This document shows positions 16,490-24,284 of a stretch of 64,000 nucleotides of DNA, piece after piece. How positions within the stretch are numbered: the stretch's first letter is position 1; every line of letters starts with the position of its first letter. Where the stretch lies: positions 744,001 to 808,000 of the forward strand of contig NZ_CP094533.1 of assembly GCF_022811605.1 (NCBI RefSeq), given 5' to 3'. A model generated the notes under the pieces. That model was not told the origin of the DNA. It ran no database searches and saw nothing but the letters and a program-made list of their open reading frames with translations. A program made the translations under genes and the position numbers. The DNA is from Agromyces soli (GTDB lineage Bacteria > Actinomycetota > Actinomycetes > Actinomycetales > Microbacteriaceae).

Positions 16490-16520
16490 GCGGCGGCGGC
16501 CGGATCCGGGCCGCCGCCGC
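16490..16520 (+). terminator. Hairpin terminator of the ABC exporter operon
   Basis: GCGGCGGCGGCC (16490-16501) pairs perfectly with GGCCGCCGCCGC (16509-16520) across a 7-nt loop, 17 nt after the permease stop. There is no T-tract, as is common in high-GC actinobacteria. Confidence 0.6.
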
Positions 16521-16537
16521 CGCGCGCCGCCCCGGGC

Positions 16538-16543
16538 TACGCT
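16538..16543 (+). promoter_or_regulatory. -10 box TACGCT (leaderless oxidoreductase gene)
   Basis: TACGCT ends 6 nt before the ATG at 16550, with no ribosome binding site between them. Confidence 0.45.
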
Positions 16544-16549
16544 CGATCC

Positions 16550-18232
16550 ATGCGTGCGCACGACGTCGTCATCCTCGGCGGGGGCCACAACGGCCTGACC
16601 GCCGCCGCCTATCTCGCCCGCGCCGGGCTCGACGTGCTGCTGCTCGAGCGCGACGACCACCTCGGCGGCGCCGCGGTCTCCGCCGAGGCGTTCGAGGGCG
16701 TCGAGGCCCGCCTCTCCCGGTACTCGTACCTCGTGAGCCTGCTGCCCGCCCGCATCGTCGAGGAGCTGGGCCTCGAGCTCGAGCTCGTGCGCCGCCGCTT
16801 CTCCTCCTACACGCCCGACCCGGCGAATCCCGCGCGCGGACTGCTCGTCGACCGCGACGCCGACGGGACGGCCCTCGCCGCCGCCTTCGCCCGGGTCGGC
16901 GCCGAGGCCGACGTCGCCGCCTGGCGCGAGCTCGGCGCCGACATCGCCGGGCTCGCGACGGCGCTCTTCCCCACCCTGACCGAGCCGCTGCCGACCCGCG
17001 AGGAGGCCCGCGCGCTCGTCGGCGACGAGCGAGTCTGGCGGGACGTCGTGGAGCGCCCCCTCGGCGAGACCGTCGACAGCCGCTTCGCGAGCGACCTCGT
17101 GCGCGGGATCGTCGCGACCGACGGCCTGATCGGCACCTTCACCTCGCTCGACGATCCGGCGCTCGACGCGAACCGCTGCTTCCTGTACCACGTGATCGGC
17201 GGCGGCACCGGCGACTGGGACGTCCCCGTCGGCGGCATGGGCGCCGTCACCGGCGAGCTGGAGCGGGTCGCCCGCGCCTCGGGCGCGACCCTGCTGACGG
17301 GAGCCGAGGTGCTCGGCGCGAGTCCCGCCGGCGGGGTGCGGTACCGGGATGCTTCGGGCGAGCACGTCGTCGCGGCGGGCACGATCCTCGCGAACGTGGC
17401 GCCGGCGGTGCTCGACCGGCTGCTGGCCGTGGGCGCGCCCGCCCCCGAGGAGTCCGCGCAGGACGCCGGCGCCGAGGCATCCGCCCCGCGCGTCCAGGCG
17501 CCGTTCGCCGAGGACCGCGTGCCGGGCGTGCCGCCGGTCGTGCTCGAGCGGCTCCGCCACCTCGACACGCCGGAGGGCGCGCAGGTGAAGGTGAACCTGC
17601 TGCTCACCCGCCTGCCCCGGCTCCGCGACCCGGAGGTCGTGCCCGAGCAGGCCTTCGCGGGCACCTTCCACATCAACGAGCTCGAGTCGCAGCTCGAGGG
17701 GGCGTTCCGCGCGGCGGCCCGCGGAGCCATCCCCGATCCGCTGCCCTGCGAGATCTACTGCCACACGCTGAGCGACCCGACGATCCTCTCGCCCGAGCTC
17801 GCCGCGAGCGGCGCGCACACGCTCACCGTCTTCGGGCTGCACGCCGCCGATCGGCTCGGCGAGCGCTTCGGCGCCGACGAGCTGCGCGAGCGGCTGCAGC
17901 AGGCCGTGCTCGACTCGCTCGACTCGGTGCTCGCCGAACCGATCGCCGAGGTGATCGCGAGGGATGCCGCGGGCCGCCCCTGCATCGAGACGAAGACGAC
18001 GCGCGACCTGGAGGCGGCGCTCGCGATGCCCGGCGGGCACATCTTCCACGGGCCGCTGTCGTGGCCGTGGGCGGAGCCCGGCCGCCCGCTCGCGACGGCC
18101 GCCGAGCGATGGGGCGTCGCGACGGCGCACGAGCGCATCCTGCTCTGCGGCTCCGGCGCCGTGCGCGGCGGGGCGGTCAGCGGTGTGGGCGGCCAGAACG
18201 CGGCGATGGCCGTGCTCGAGTCTCGCGACTGA
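16550..18232 (+). CDS. Phytoene-desaturase-like FAD/NAD(P) oxidoreductase
   Basis: A 560-residue flavoprotein. The N-terminal dinucleotide fold VVILGGGHNGLTAAAYLARAG is followed by the acidic ribose-binding residue in LLLERDDHLGG. The C-terminal FAD-contact segment ISGVGG-like (GGAVSGVGGQNAAM) matches the PYROXD2/CrtI-like amine-oxidase superfamily. The substrate is not identifiable; carotenoid genes are not adjacent, so a carotenoid role is not supported. The ATG at 16550 is 6 nt after a TACGCT -10 box, so the gene seems independently transcribed from a leaderless mRNA. Confidence 0.82.
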   Translation: MRAHDVVILGGGHNGLTAAAYLARAGLDVLLLERDDHLGGAAVSAEAFEGVEARLSRYSYLVSLLPARIVEELGLELELVRRRFSSYTPDPANPARGLLVDRDADGTALAAAFARVGAEADVAAWRELGADIAGLATALFPTLTEPLPTREEARALVGDERVWRDVVERPLGETVDSRFASDLVRGIVATDGLIGTFTSLDDPALDANRCFLYHVIGGGTGDWDVPVGGMGAVTGELERVARASGATLLTGAEVLGASPAGGVRYRDASGEHVVAAGTILANVAPAVLDRLLAVGAPAPEESAQDAGAEASAPRVQAPFAEDRVPGVPPVVLERLRHLDTPEGAQVKVNLLLTRLPRLRDPEVVPEQAFAGTFHINELESQLEGAFRAAARGAIPDPLPCEIYCHTLSDPTILSPELAASGAHTLTVFGLHAADRLGERFGADELRERLQQAVLDSLDSVLAEPIAEVIARDAAGRPCIETKTTRDLEAALAMPGGHIFHGPLSWPWAEPGRPLATAAERWGVATAHERILLCGSGAVRGGAVSGVGGQNAAMAVLESRD

Positions 18233-18246
18233 CGCACGGCCGCCGC

Positions 18247-18912
18247 TCAGGCGCCGGGCGTCGCGCCCGTGTAGAAGCCGAACGTGGCGTCGGCGGCCCG
18301 CGCCGCGGTTTCGGCATCCGCGCCGGACGCCCGATGCGCGGCGGCCCACCCGTCGGCGGCGGCGCGGGAGAACGCGCGCCCCTCCTCCGAGAGCATCCAT
18401 TCCATGGCGTCCTCCGGGGCGATCCTCGCGTCCTGCGTGCCGAGGTACAGGGCGAGGCCGAGCAGCGCCTGGTCCCAGCCGACCCCGGTCGCCCCCGGGC
18501 CGAACGTCTGCCACATCTCCTCGGGGATGTCGCCGACGCGCGCGGTGTGCTCGAGCTCGAAGCGGGTGCGCCCGGCGTCGATCGCCGCGAGCCGCACGGT
18601 CACCCACGACATCCCCCCGCCGTACTCCCAGGTGACGCGGTAGCTCGCGCGCCCGTCGGCGGGCGGCGAGCAGGCGAGCACCTCGCCGCCGGCGTTGCCC
18701 TCGAGCTGGTACCGCCCGCCGAGCTCGAGCGAACCCGTCACCGGCAGGAACCAGCGGGCGATGCGCTCCGGCTCGGTCGCCGCGGCCCACACGTCGGCGA
18801 GGTCCGCGGGGTACTCCTGCGCGATGAGCTGGCTGCGCGACGGCTCGCCGTCGAGTTCTTCCGTGCGCAGTTCGCGCGTCACGGCGTCGATCTGCTCGTT
18901 CACGTCGACCAT
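18247..18912 (-). CDS. SRPBCC (AHSA1-like) domain protein
   Basis: A 221-residue protein with a START/AHSA1 fold in residues about 25-160: the opening AQEYPADLADVWAAATEPERIARWF is typical. The last 60 residues are an extra helical part (DAMEWMLSEEGRAFSRAAADGW). Such proteins bind hydrophobic ligands in the cytoplasm. It starts 2 nt after the stop of the ArsR gene and forms an operon with it, a very common actinobacterial pair. The ligand is unknown. Confidence 0.85.
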   Translation of the reverse strand: MVDVNEQIDAVTRELRTEELDGEPSRSQLIAQEYPADLADVWAAATEPERIARWFLPVTGSLELGGRYQLEGNAGGEVLACSPPADGRASYRVTWEYGGGMSWVTVRLAAIDAGRTRFELEHTARVGDIPEEMWQTFGPGATGVGWDQALLGLALYLGTQDARIAPEDAMEWMLSEEGRAFSRAAADGWAAAHRASGADAETAARAADATFGFYTGATPGA

Positions 18913-18914
18913 GG

Positions 18915-19304
18915 TCACTCCTCGTCTCGTGGCGGATCGGCCGGGTCGTCCGCCCGGTCGTGCACGGCGTCGGCGTCGAGCCGCCGGGCCCGCTGGCCGC
19001 GCTTCAGCTCCGTTCCGAGCGCGGCGAGCGGGCCTCGCCAGAAGCGCTCGAACGGGCTGAGCCAGTCGCTGGCCTGTTGGAGGCCGCGGGCGTCGACCGC
19101 GTAGAGCCGGCGCCGGCCGTCGGCGCGCACCGAGGCGAAGCCCTGCTCGCGCAGCACCCGGAGGTGTTGCGACACTGCGGGCTGCGTGATGCCGAACTCC
19201 GCCGACACGATCTCGCAGACCGCGCCGGCGGGCGCCTCGCCCTCGGCGAGGAGTTCCAGGATGCGTCGCCGGACCGGATCGCCGAGGACGTCGAACGCGT
19301 GCAT
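18915..19304 (-). CDS. ArsR family transcriptional regulator
   Basis: A 129-residue winged-helix repressor (HAFDVLGDPVRRRILELLAEG, recognition helix TQPAVSQHLRVLREQG). It has no Cys-rich metal box, so metal sensing is unlikely; this subtype usually travels with an SRPBCC gene. The ATG at 19304 is chosen because a complete promoter lies immediately upstream and would place transcription start at the ATG (leaderless). The promoter is embedded in a 40-bp palindrome, indicating tight autoregulation of the two-gene operon. Confidence 0.88.
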   Translation of the reverse strand: MHAFDVLGDPVRRRILELLAEGEAPAGAVCEIVSAEFGITQPAVSQHLRVLREQGFASVRADGRRRLYAVDARGLQQASDWLSPFERFWRGPLAALGTELKRGQRARRLDADAVHDRADDPADPPRDEE

Positions 19305-19310
19305 GTTCCA

Positions 19311-19350
19311 ATACTTACGCCTCAACTTATATAAGTCAAGGCGTAAGTAT
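19311..19350 (-). promoter_or_regulatory. ArsR operator/promoter: 40-bp palindrome
   Basis: Outer arms ATACTTACGCCT (19311-19322) and AGGCGTAAGTAT (19339-19350) enclose the self-complementary ACTTATATAAGT (19325-19336); the whole is symmetric except for two base pairs. On the minus strand it contains TTGACT (-35, 19334-19339) and TAAGTA/AAGTAT (-10, 19311-19317) with 16-17 nt spacing, ending 6-7 nt before the ArsR ATG. It is a conspicuous AT-rich island. Confidence 0.75.
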
Positions 19351-19355
19351 CGGGA

Positions 19356-19724
19356 TCAGAAGACGAAGAGCTGGCCGAGCACCAGGATCGCGATGACGAA
19401 GAGCGCGACGATCGCGCCGACGATGGCGAGCGAGCGGGCCGAGAGCTTCGCGATGGCGTAGCCGACGAGGATCGGCAGCGCGACGAGGAAGACCGTCACG
19501 AGCCACCAGAACGCCTGATAGGCGCCGGTGCCGACCTCCTCGAGGCGGCCGGCGAAGAGCTGCTGCGAGTGCGGGTGCGTCGCGAAGGCGAACGCGGCCG
19601 ACAGCGGCACCGCGATGAGAGCGAGCACGACGAGACCCGCGAGCCACCCCCACAGCCCGGACTTGCCCTCGGTGATGTCCATGGCGGCTTCGCGCTTGGC
19701 GGCCGACGACCCCTTGCTACTCAT
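19356..19724 (-). CDS. Small membrane protein, unknown function
   Basis: A 122-residue protein with three predicted transmembrane segments (about residues 22-45, 68-90 and 96-120) and a short charged N-terminus, resembling the DUF6264-type small membrane proteins of Microbacteriaceae; I am unsure of the family. The ATG at 19724 lies 7 nt after TAGCAT, which fits a leaderless mRNA. It ends just before the ArsR operator but is probably a separate unit. Confidence 0.6.
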   Translation of the reverse strand: MSSKGSSAAKREAAMDITEGKSGLWGWLAGLVVLALIAVPLSAAFAFATHPHSQQLFAGRLEEVGTGAYQAFWWLVTVFLVALPILVGYAIAKLSARSLAIVGAIVALFVIAILVLGQLFVF

Positions 19725-19731
19725 GGCCACG

Positions 19732-19737
19732 ATGCTA
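19732..19737 (-). promoter_or_regulatory. -10 box TAGCAT (leaderless membrane-protein gene)
   Basis: TAGCAT on the minus strand ends 7 nt before the ATG at 19724. Confidence 0.4.
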
Positions 19738-19791
19738 GTGGTTCCGAGCGCCGAGGGTTAGCCTGGGGAAACGGACGACGAGGGGGTCGAG

Positions 19792-20304
19792 ATGAGCGCC
19801 AAGCCCACCGGTCACTACGAGCTGAAGCCCGACGGCCGCTACCTGCAGTTCGACCGACTGTTCCGCGCCCCCATCGAGGACGTCTGGTACAGCCTCACGA
19901 ATCCGACCGCCCTCCGCTCCTGGATCGGCACGTACACGGGCAGCCCCTCCACCGGCGGCGTCCGCTTCCGGATGACCGCGGAGAGCGAGGACGCCCCGTG
20001 GCAGAACGTCAGCATCCTGCTCTGCGAGGCGCCGCACCGCTTCCACCTCGACGTCGACACCCAGCCCGAGGCGTGGCGGCTGCACTGCCACCTGCGCGAG
20101 GCCGGCGGCATGACGACCCTGAGCTTCGCCCAGCGGCTCGACGACAAGCTCGACGTCGGCGAGATCGGCCCCGGCTGGGACTACTACCTCGACCGGATGA
20201 TCGCCGCCAGGCAGGGGCTCGCGATGCCGGAGTGGAGCGACTACTTCCCAGCATTCGCCGCGCACTATCGAGATCTCCGCGTGCCCGACGCGGCCCGCCC
20301 CTAG
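19792..20304 (+). CDS. SRPBCC (AHSA1-like) domain protein
   Basis: A 170-residue START/AHSA1-fold protein (RLFRAPIEDVWYSLTNPTALRSWIG, then GGVRFRMTAESED and MTTLSFAQRLDD). It probably binds a small hydrophobic ligand; none can be named. The leader contains a GAGGGGG ribosome binding site and a TAGCCT -10 candidate at 19759-19764. The next gene begins 10 nt downstream but has its own -10 box. Confidence 0.8.
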   Translation: MSAKPTGHYELKPDGRYLQFDRLFRAPIEDVWYSLTNPTALRSWIGTYTGSPSTGGVRFRMTAESEDAPWQNVSILLCEAPHRFHLDVDTQPEAWRLHCHLREAGGMTTLSFAQRLDDKLDVGEIGPGWDYYLDRMIAARQGLAMPEWSDYFPAFAAHYRDLRVPDAARP

Positions 20305-20307
20305 ACT
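20302..20307 (+). promoter_or_regulatory. -10 box TAGACT (leaderless AI-2E permease gene)
   Basis: TAGACT overlaps the stop of the upstream SRPBCC gene and ends 6 nt before the GTG at 20314. Confidence 0.45.
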
Positions 20308-20313
20308 GACGCC

Positions 20314-21414
20314 GTGAGAGCGGCAGATCGATTGCGGCGGCGCGAGCCGGCCGCCGGCGGCCCGGGGGGCTCCTTCTTCTCGCAGCACCCGCTGCGCTGG
20401 GGATTCATCGTCACGCTCGGCGTGCTGCTCGCGGTGCTCCTCGCGATCGTCGTCGTGAACCTGCAGAGCGTGCTGCTCTCGGTCTTCATCGCCTCCTTCG
20501 TGGCGCTCGGCCTCGATCCGTTGATCCGCTGGTTCCAGCGGCACGGCCTGAAGCGCGGCCCGGCGATCGTCGTCGTCATCCTGCTGTTCGTGCTCGTCGT
20601 GGTCGGCATCATCTGGGTGCTGATCCCGCCGCTGATCTCCCAGGCCACCTCGCTCGTGACGACGCTGCCGGCGCAGGTGCAGCAGCTGCAGGACTCCGGC
20701 TGGTACGAGCAGGCGAACGAGACGACGAACGGCGTGCTCGCGACCGTGGTGCAGTCCGTCGAGGACATCCTCTCCGACCCGAACGTGTGGGCCTCGATCG
20801 GCGGCGGCGCCCTCGCCTTCGGCGCGGCGGTGCTCGACGCCGTGTCGACCGGCTTCTTCGTCGTCGTGCTCTCGATCTACTTCATCGCCACCCTCGATGC
20901 GACGAAGCGCGCCTGCTACTCCCTGGTGAAGGCCTCGCACCGCGAGCAGGTCGAGGGCTACGGCGAGCGCATCATGCAGTCGGTCGGCAAGTACCTCAGC
21001 GGCATGGTGGTGCTCGCGTTCTTCAACGCGGTGTTCTCGACGATCCTGCTGAGCCTCGTCGGTGTGAAGTACGCCCTCGTCATCGGTGTCGTCGCCCTCT
21101 TCGTGACGCTCATCCCGCTCATCGGTACGGTGCTCACCACGATCCTGATGACGATCGTCTCGCTCTTCGTCTCGCCCACCGCGGCGCTCATCGTGCTCAT
21201 CGCGATGCTCGTCTACATGCAGATCGAGGCGTACATCCTGACGCCGAGGGTGATGGGCAAGGCCGTGCAGGTGCCCGGCACCATCGTGCTGATCTCGGCG
21301 CTCGCGGGCGGCACGCTGCTCGGCCTGCTCGGCGCACTCGTCGCGATCCCGATCTCGGCCGGCATCCTGCTCATCATCCGCGAGATCGTCGTGCCGAGGC
21401 AGGCCCGCAGCTAG
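20314..21414 (+). CDS. AI-2E family transporter (YdiK/TqsA/PerM-like)
   Basis: A 366-residue membrane protein with about eight transmembrane helices and the family segments FIASFVALGLDPLIRWFQRHG and LIPLIGTVLTTI, ending in the conserved GTLLGLLGALVAIPISAGI. The family includes AI-2 exporters, Na+/H+ antiporters and other permeases, so the substrate is open. The GTG start at 20314 has a -10 box 6 nt upstream. Its TAG stop is inside the CTAG shared with the convergent MFS gene. Confidence 0.88.
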   Translation: MRAADRLRRREPAAGGPGGSFFSQHPLRWGFIVTLGVLLAVLLAIVVVNLQSVLLSVFIASFVALGLDPLIRWFQRHGLKRGPAIVVVILLFVLVVVGIIWVLIPPLISQATSLVTTLPAQVQQLQDSGWYEQANETTNGVLATVVQSVEDILSDPNVWASIGGGALAFGAAVLDAVSTGFFVVVLSIYFIATLDATKRACYSLVKASHREQVEGYGERIMQSVGKYLSGMVVLAFFNAVFSTILLSLVGVKYALVIGVVALFVTLIPLIGTVLTTILMTIVSLFVSPTAALIVLIAMLVYMQIEAYILTPRVMGKAVQVPGTIVLISALAGGTLLGLLGALVAIPISAGILLIIREIVVPRQARS

Positions 21415-22874
21415 CGCTGCACCGCATCCGCGAGCTCGGCGCCCTCGGAGTCATCCGACGACGCGCTCGCGGATGCCTCGGCCGAGGCGTCCCGCCCGCC
21501 GCTCCGGCCGAGCGGCAGGAAGAACGCCGCGACGAGCGCGAGCACGAGCCCGGCCGAGCCGACGAGCACCGCAGGCACCGCGGCGTCGACGAAGCCGGTC
21601 GGCGTGAGCTCCCCGCCCGCGCCGGTGAACACGGCGGTGAGCACGGCGACGCCGAGCGCGACCCCGACCTCGCGGAGGGTCGAGTTCGTGCCGGAGGCCT
21701 TGGCGTGGTCGTCCTCCGGCATGCCGGCGAGCACGGCCGTCGACATCGGCGCGAAGACGAGCGACATGCCGACGCCGGCCATCAGGAACGGCCCGATCAG
21801 GGCTCCGTACGCGACGTCGGGATCGAGTTCCAGGGCGAGCCAGGCCAGCGCGGCGGCCTGCAGAGCGAGCCCGGCGACGATGAGGGTGCGGGTGCCGACC
21901 CGCGGCGCGAGCGCACCGGCGATCGGCGCGATGAACATGGGGGCGAGGGTCCACGGCATGGTCTGCACGCCCGCCTCGAGCGGGGTCGCGCCCTGCACGA
22001 CCTGCAGGAACTGGATGAGCACGAACACCGAGCCGAACATGCCGAAGCTGAACCAGAAGCCGACGAGGTTCGCGGCCGTGAACCCTCGGTTGCGGAACAG
22101 GCGCAGCGGCAGCAGCGGCGCGGGCGCCCGCAGCTCCCAGGCAATGAAGGCGGCGAGCAGCACGGCGCCGGCGGCGAGCGAACCGAGCACCTCGGCGCTC
22201 CCCCAGCCCGCGTCGTTGCCGCGGACGATCCCGAACACGACGCCGAGCACGCCGAGGCCGGCGAGCAGGATGCCGGGCAGATCGATGCGCACCCGGGCGC
22301 CGAGCGCGTTCGGCAGGGCGGCGAGGGCGAGCGGGATGGCGATGACCCCGACCGGCACGTTCAGCCAGAAGATCGCCTCCCAGTTCCAGCCCTCGATGAC
22401 GGCGCCGCCGACGAGCGGCCCGAGTGCGACGCCGAGACCGGCGACGCCGCCCCAGATGCCGATGGCCATCGGGCGGCGACGCTCGGGCACGCTGCCGGCG
22501 AGCAGAGTGAGCGAGAGCGGCATGATGCCGGCGGCGCCGACGCCCTGCACGGCGCGGCTCGCGATCACCATCCACGGCTCGGTGCTGAGGGCGACGAGGG
22601 CGCTCGCGGCGGTGAACACGGCGAGCGCGATGAGGAAGACGGTGCGCCGGCCGATGCGGTCGCCGAGCGCCGCGGCGCCCAGGATGAAGGCCGCGAAGGA
22701 GAGGGTGAAGGCGTTCACGAACCACTGCAGCTCCTCGATCGAGGCGCCGAGGTCGACGGCCATCGCGGGGAGCGCGTTCGTGATGACGAGGTTGTCGAGC
22801 GTCGCCATGAACATCGGCAGGGATGCCGCGACGATCGCGAGCCAGACAGGGGTCCGGCGGGCGGTGGAGAACAT
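21411..22874 (-). CDS. MFS drug exporter, DHA2 (EmrB/QacA) family
   Basis: A 487-residue transporter with about 14 transmembrane helices. Motif A is GDRIGRRTVFLIALAVF, motif C-like GVGAAGIMPLSLTLLAGSVPE, and the N-terminal LDNLVITNALPAMAVDLG is the DHA2 hallmark. It exports drugs or metabolites with proton antiport. The divergent TetR gene and two nearly identical operators between them point to inducible repression. The cytoplasmic C-terminal tail (SAEASASASSDDSEG) includes the recurrent word of the window. Confidence 0.92.
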   Translation of the reverse strand: MFSTARRTPVWLAIVAASLPMFMATLDNLVITNALPAMAVDLGASIEELQWFVNAFTLSFAAFILGAAALGDRIGRRTVFLIALAVFTAASALVALSTEPWMVIASRAVQGVGAAGIMPLSLTLLAGSVPERRRPMAIGIWGGVAGLGVALGPLVGGAVIEGWNWEAIFWLNVPVGVIAIPLALAALPNALGARVRIDLPGILLAGLGVLGVVFGIVRGNDAGWGSAEVLGSLAAGAVLLAAFIAWELRAPAPLLPLRLFRNRGFTAANLVGFWFSFGMFGSVFVLIQFLQVVQGATPLEAGVQTMPWTLAPMFIAPIAGALAPRVGTRTLIVAGLALQAAALAWLALELDPDVAYGALIGPFLMAGVGMSLVFAPMSTAVLAGMPEDDHAKASGTNSTLREVGVALGVAVLTAVFTGAGGELTPTGFVDAAVPAVLVGSAGLVLALVAAFFLPLGRSGGRDASAEASASASSDDSEGAELADAVQR

Positions 22875-22911
22875 TTCGGGGCTCCTCGGGAGGCGGTGGA
22901 CGGTGATGGTG

Positions 22912-22927
22912 GTAATCGACTGATTAC
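22912..22927. promoter_or_regulatory. TetR operator copy 1 (GTAATCGACTGATTAC)
   Basis: GTAATC and GATTAC form an inverted repeat with a 4-bp centre, between the divergent MFS and TetR genes. Confidence 0.7.
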
Positions 22928-22945
22928 TTCACGGGAGCGACTGTA

Positions 22946-22961
22946 GTAATCGACTGATAAC
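22946..22961. promoter_or_regulatory. TetR operator copy 2 (GTAATCGACTGATAAC)
   Basis: This copy is identical to the first except one base and starts 34 bp away from it. It overlaps TAACAT (22958-22963), a -10 candidate for the TetR gene that ends 7 nt before the ATG at 22971. Confidence 0.7.
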
Positions 22962-22970
22962 ATGTCAAGC

Positions 22971-23564
22971 ATGGTGTCGAAGACGGACCGGATCCCGGCG
23001 ACCGAGCGCCGCGAGCAGATCCTCGAAGCGGCCACTCGGGTGTTCGGCGAACTCGGCTACGCGGGCGCCACGACCGACCGCGTCGCGAAGGCGGCCGGCA
23101 TCAGCCAGCCCTACGTCGTGCGCATGTTCGGCACGAAGGAGCAGCTCTTCATCGAGGTGCTCGAGCGCACCTGCGAGCTCATCGTCGCCGCCTTCGACCG
23201 CGCGGTCGCCGACGAGGCATCCGACAAACCGGTCGGCCCGCGCATCGGCGAGGCCTACGTGAGTCTCGTCGAGACCGACCGCGGGGTGCTGCTCGCGCTC
23301 ATGCAGGGCTTCATCCTCGGCCACGACCCGAACATCGGGCCGGTCGCCCGGCGCGGCTTCCTGCGCATCTACGACCGCATGCGCGAGGTGATGACCCCCG
23401 ACGAGGCGATGCGCTTCATGGCGCAGGGCATGCTCATCAACACGCTCATCGCGTCGAACCTCACCGTCCGCATCGACCAGGACGAGCGGGTCGACGAGCT
23501 CTTCGCCTGCACCTTCGGCGACAAGCTGGGCATCGTGCTCGAGGGGCTCTCCCGCTCGGCGTGA
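22971..23564 (+). CDS. TetR family regulator of the MFS exporter
   Basis: A 197-residue protein. The TetR DNA-binding part is residues about 10-60 (VFGELGYAGATTDRVAKAAG then ISQPYVVRMFGTKEQLF). The C-terminal domain resembles the TetR families that regulate efflux pumps. ATG 22971 fits a leaderless start after TAACAT; the alternative ATG at 22962 overlaps the second operator and would add three residues. It very probably represses the divergent DHA2 exporter and itself through the twin sites. Confidence 0.88.
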   Translation: MVSKTDRIPATERREQILEAATRVFGELGYAGATTDRVAKAAGISQPYVVRMFGTKEQLFIEVLERTCELIVAAFDRAVADEASDKPVGPRIGEAYVSLVETDRGVLLALMQGFILGHDPNIGPVARRGFLRIYDRMREVMTPDEAMRFMAQGMLINTLIASNLTVRIDQDERVDELFACTFGDKLGIVLEGLSRSA

Positions 23565-23601
23565 GCCGTGCGGCGCGAGCGGTCCGGCTCAGCGGTCCGG
23601 C

Positions 23602-24165
23602 TCAGCTCCAGACCGACGGCGCCTCGGCGCGGGTCGCCGGCAGCGCGACATCCTGGCCCCAGCGCTCGATCCACTCGGGCAGCCCGTCTCCCGGTCCGGC
23701 GCCGAACGCCTCGACGACCTCGGCCATCGGCACCGTGCCGCCGGACTTCTTCAGGAAGCGCCCGCGGATGAACCCCTGCGCGTAGATCTCCGGCCGGCCG
23801 TCGGCGCCCTTCTTCACGAAGCGCTGCTCGACGTAGACCGCCTTGTCGTCGAAGCCGAGCACGCGCGACTCGATCGTGAACCGCTCCCACAGCTGCAGCG
23901 ACTTGCGGAAGGTGATGGTCTCGCTCGCCACCACCGGGTACCAGCCGCGCTCGCGCATGATGCCCCAGACGCCGTTGCGCACGAGCATGTCGAAGCGCGC
24001 GACATCCATGATCGAGAAGTAGACGCCGTTGTTCATGTGCCGGTTGATGTCGAGATCGGTCGGCAGCGTGATGAAACGCGTGCGGGCCACGTCGTAGTGC
24101 CCGAGGTCGGGCCGGCGCCGCGACAGGAACAGCACGTGGAGGAGCGTCCGGAAGAGCATGTGCAT
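23602..24165 (-). CDS. Acyl-CoA thioesterase-like protein (hot-dog fold)
   Basis: A 187-residue protein of the 4HBT/hot-dog type, resembling the THEM6-like thioesterases: FITLPTDLDINRHMNNGVYFSIMDVARFDML carries the Asn/His helix motif and is followed by the beta strands ESRVLGFDDKAVYVEQRF. It would hydrolyse acyl-CoA or acyl-ACP in the cytoplasm or at the membrane face; the N-terminus (MHMLFRTLLHVLFLSRRR) is hydrophobic and may be a membrane anchor. Start at 24165 follows TACGCT by 8 nt; ATG 24159 is an alternative. Confidence 0.8.
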   Translation of the reverse strand: MHMLFRTLLHVLFLSRRRPDLGHYDVARTRFITLPTDLDINRHMNNGVYFSIMDVARFDMLVRNGVWGIMRERGWYPVVASETITFRKSLQLWERFTIESRVLGFDDKAVYVEQRFVKKGADGRPEIYAQGFIRGRFLKKSGGTVPMAEVVEAFGAGPGDGLPEWIERWGQDVALPATRAEAPSVWS

Positions 24166-24284
24166 GAGCACCGAGCGTAGGCGGCATCGAGCGGATGGCG
24201 CGGTCCGTTGAGGGTCGCCACAGCCCGACGGCGGATGCCTCGGCCGGTGCTTGTGCGGATCCGCCAGTGCGGCCCCGAGCCCGC

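Noticed and set aside
16550-18232. Phytoene desaturase crtI
   Set aside because: The fold matches the superfamily, but no carotenoid genes are nearby and the protein resembles the PYROXD2-type branch more.
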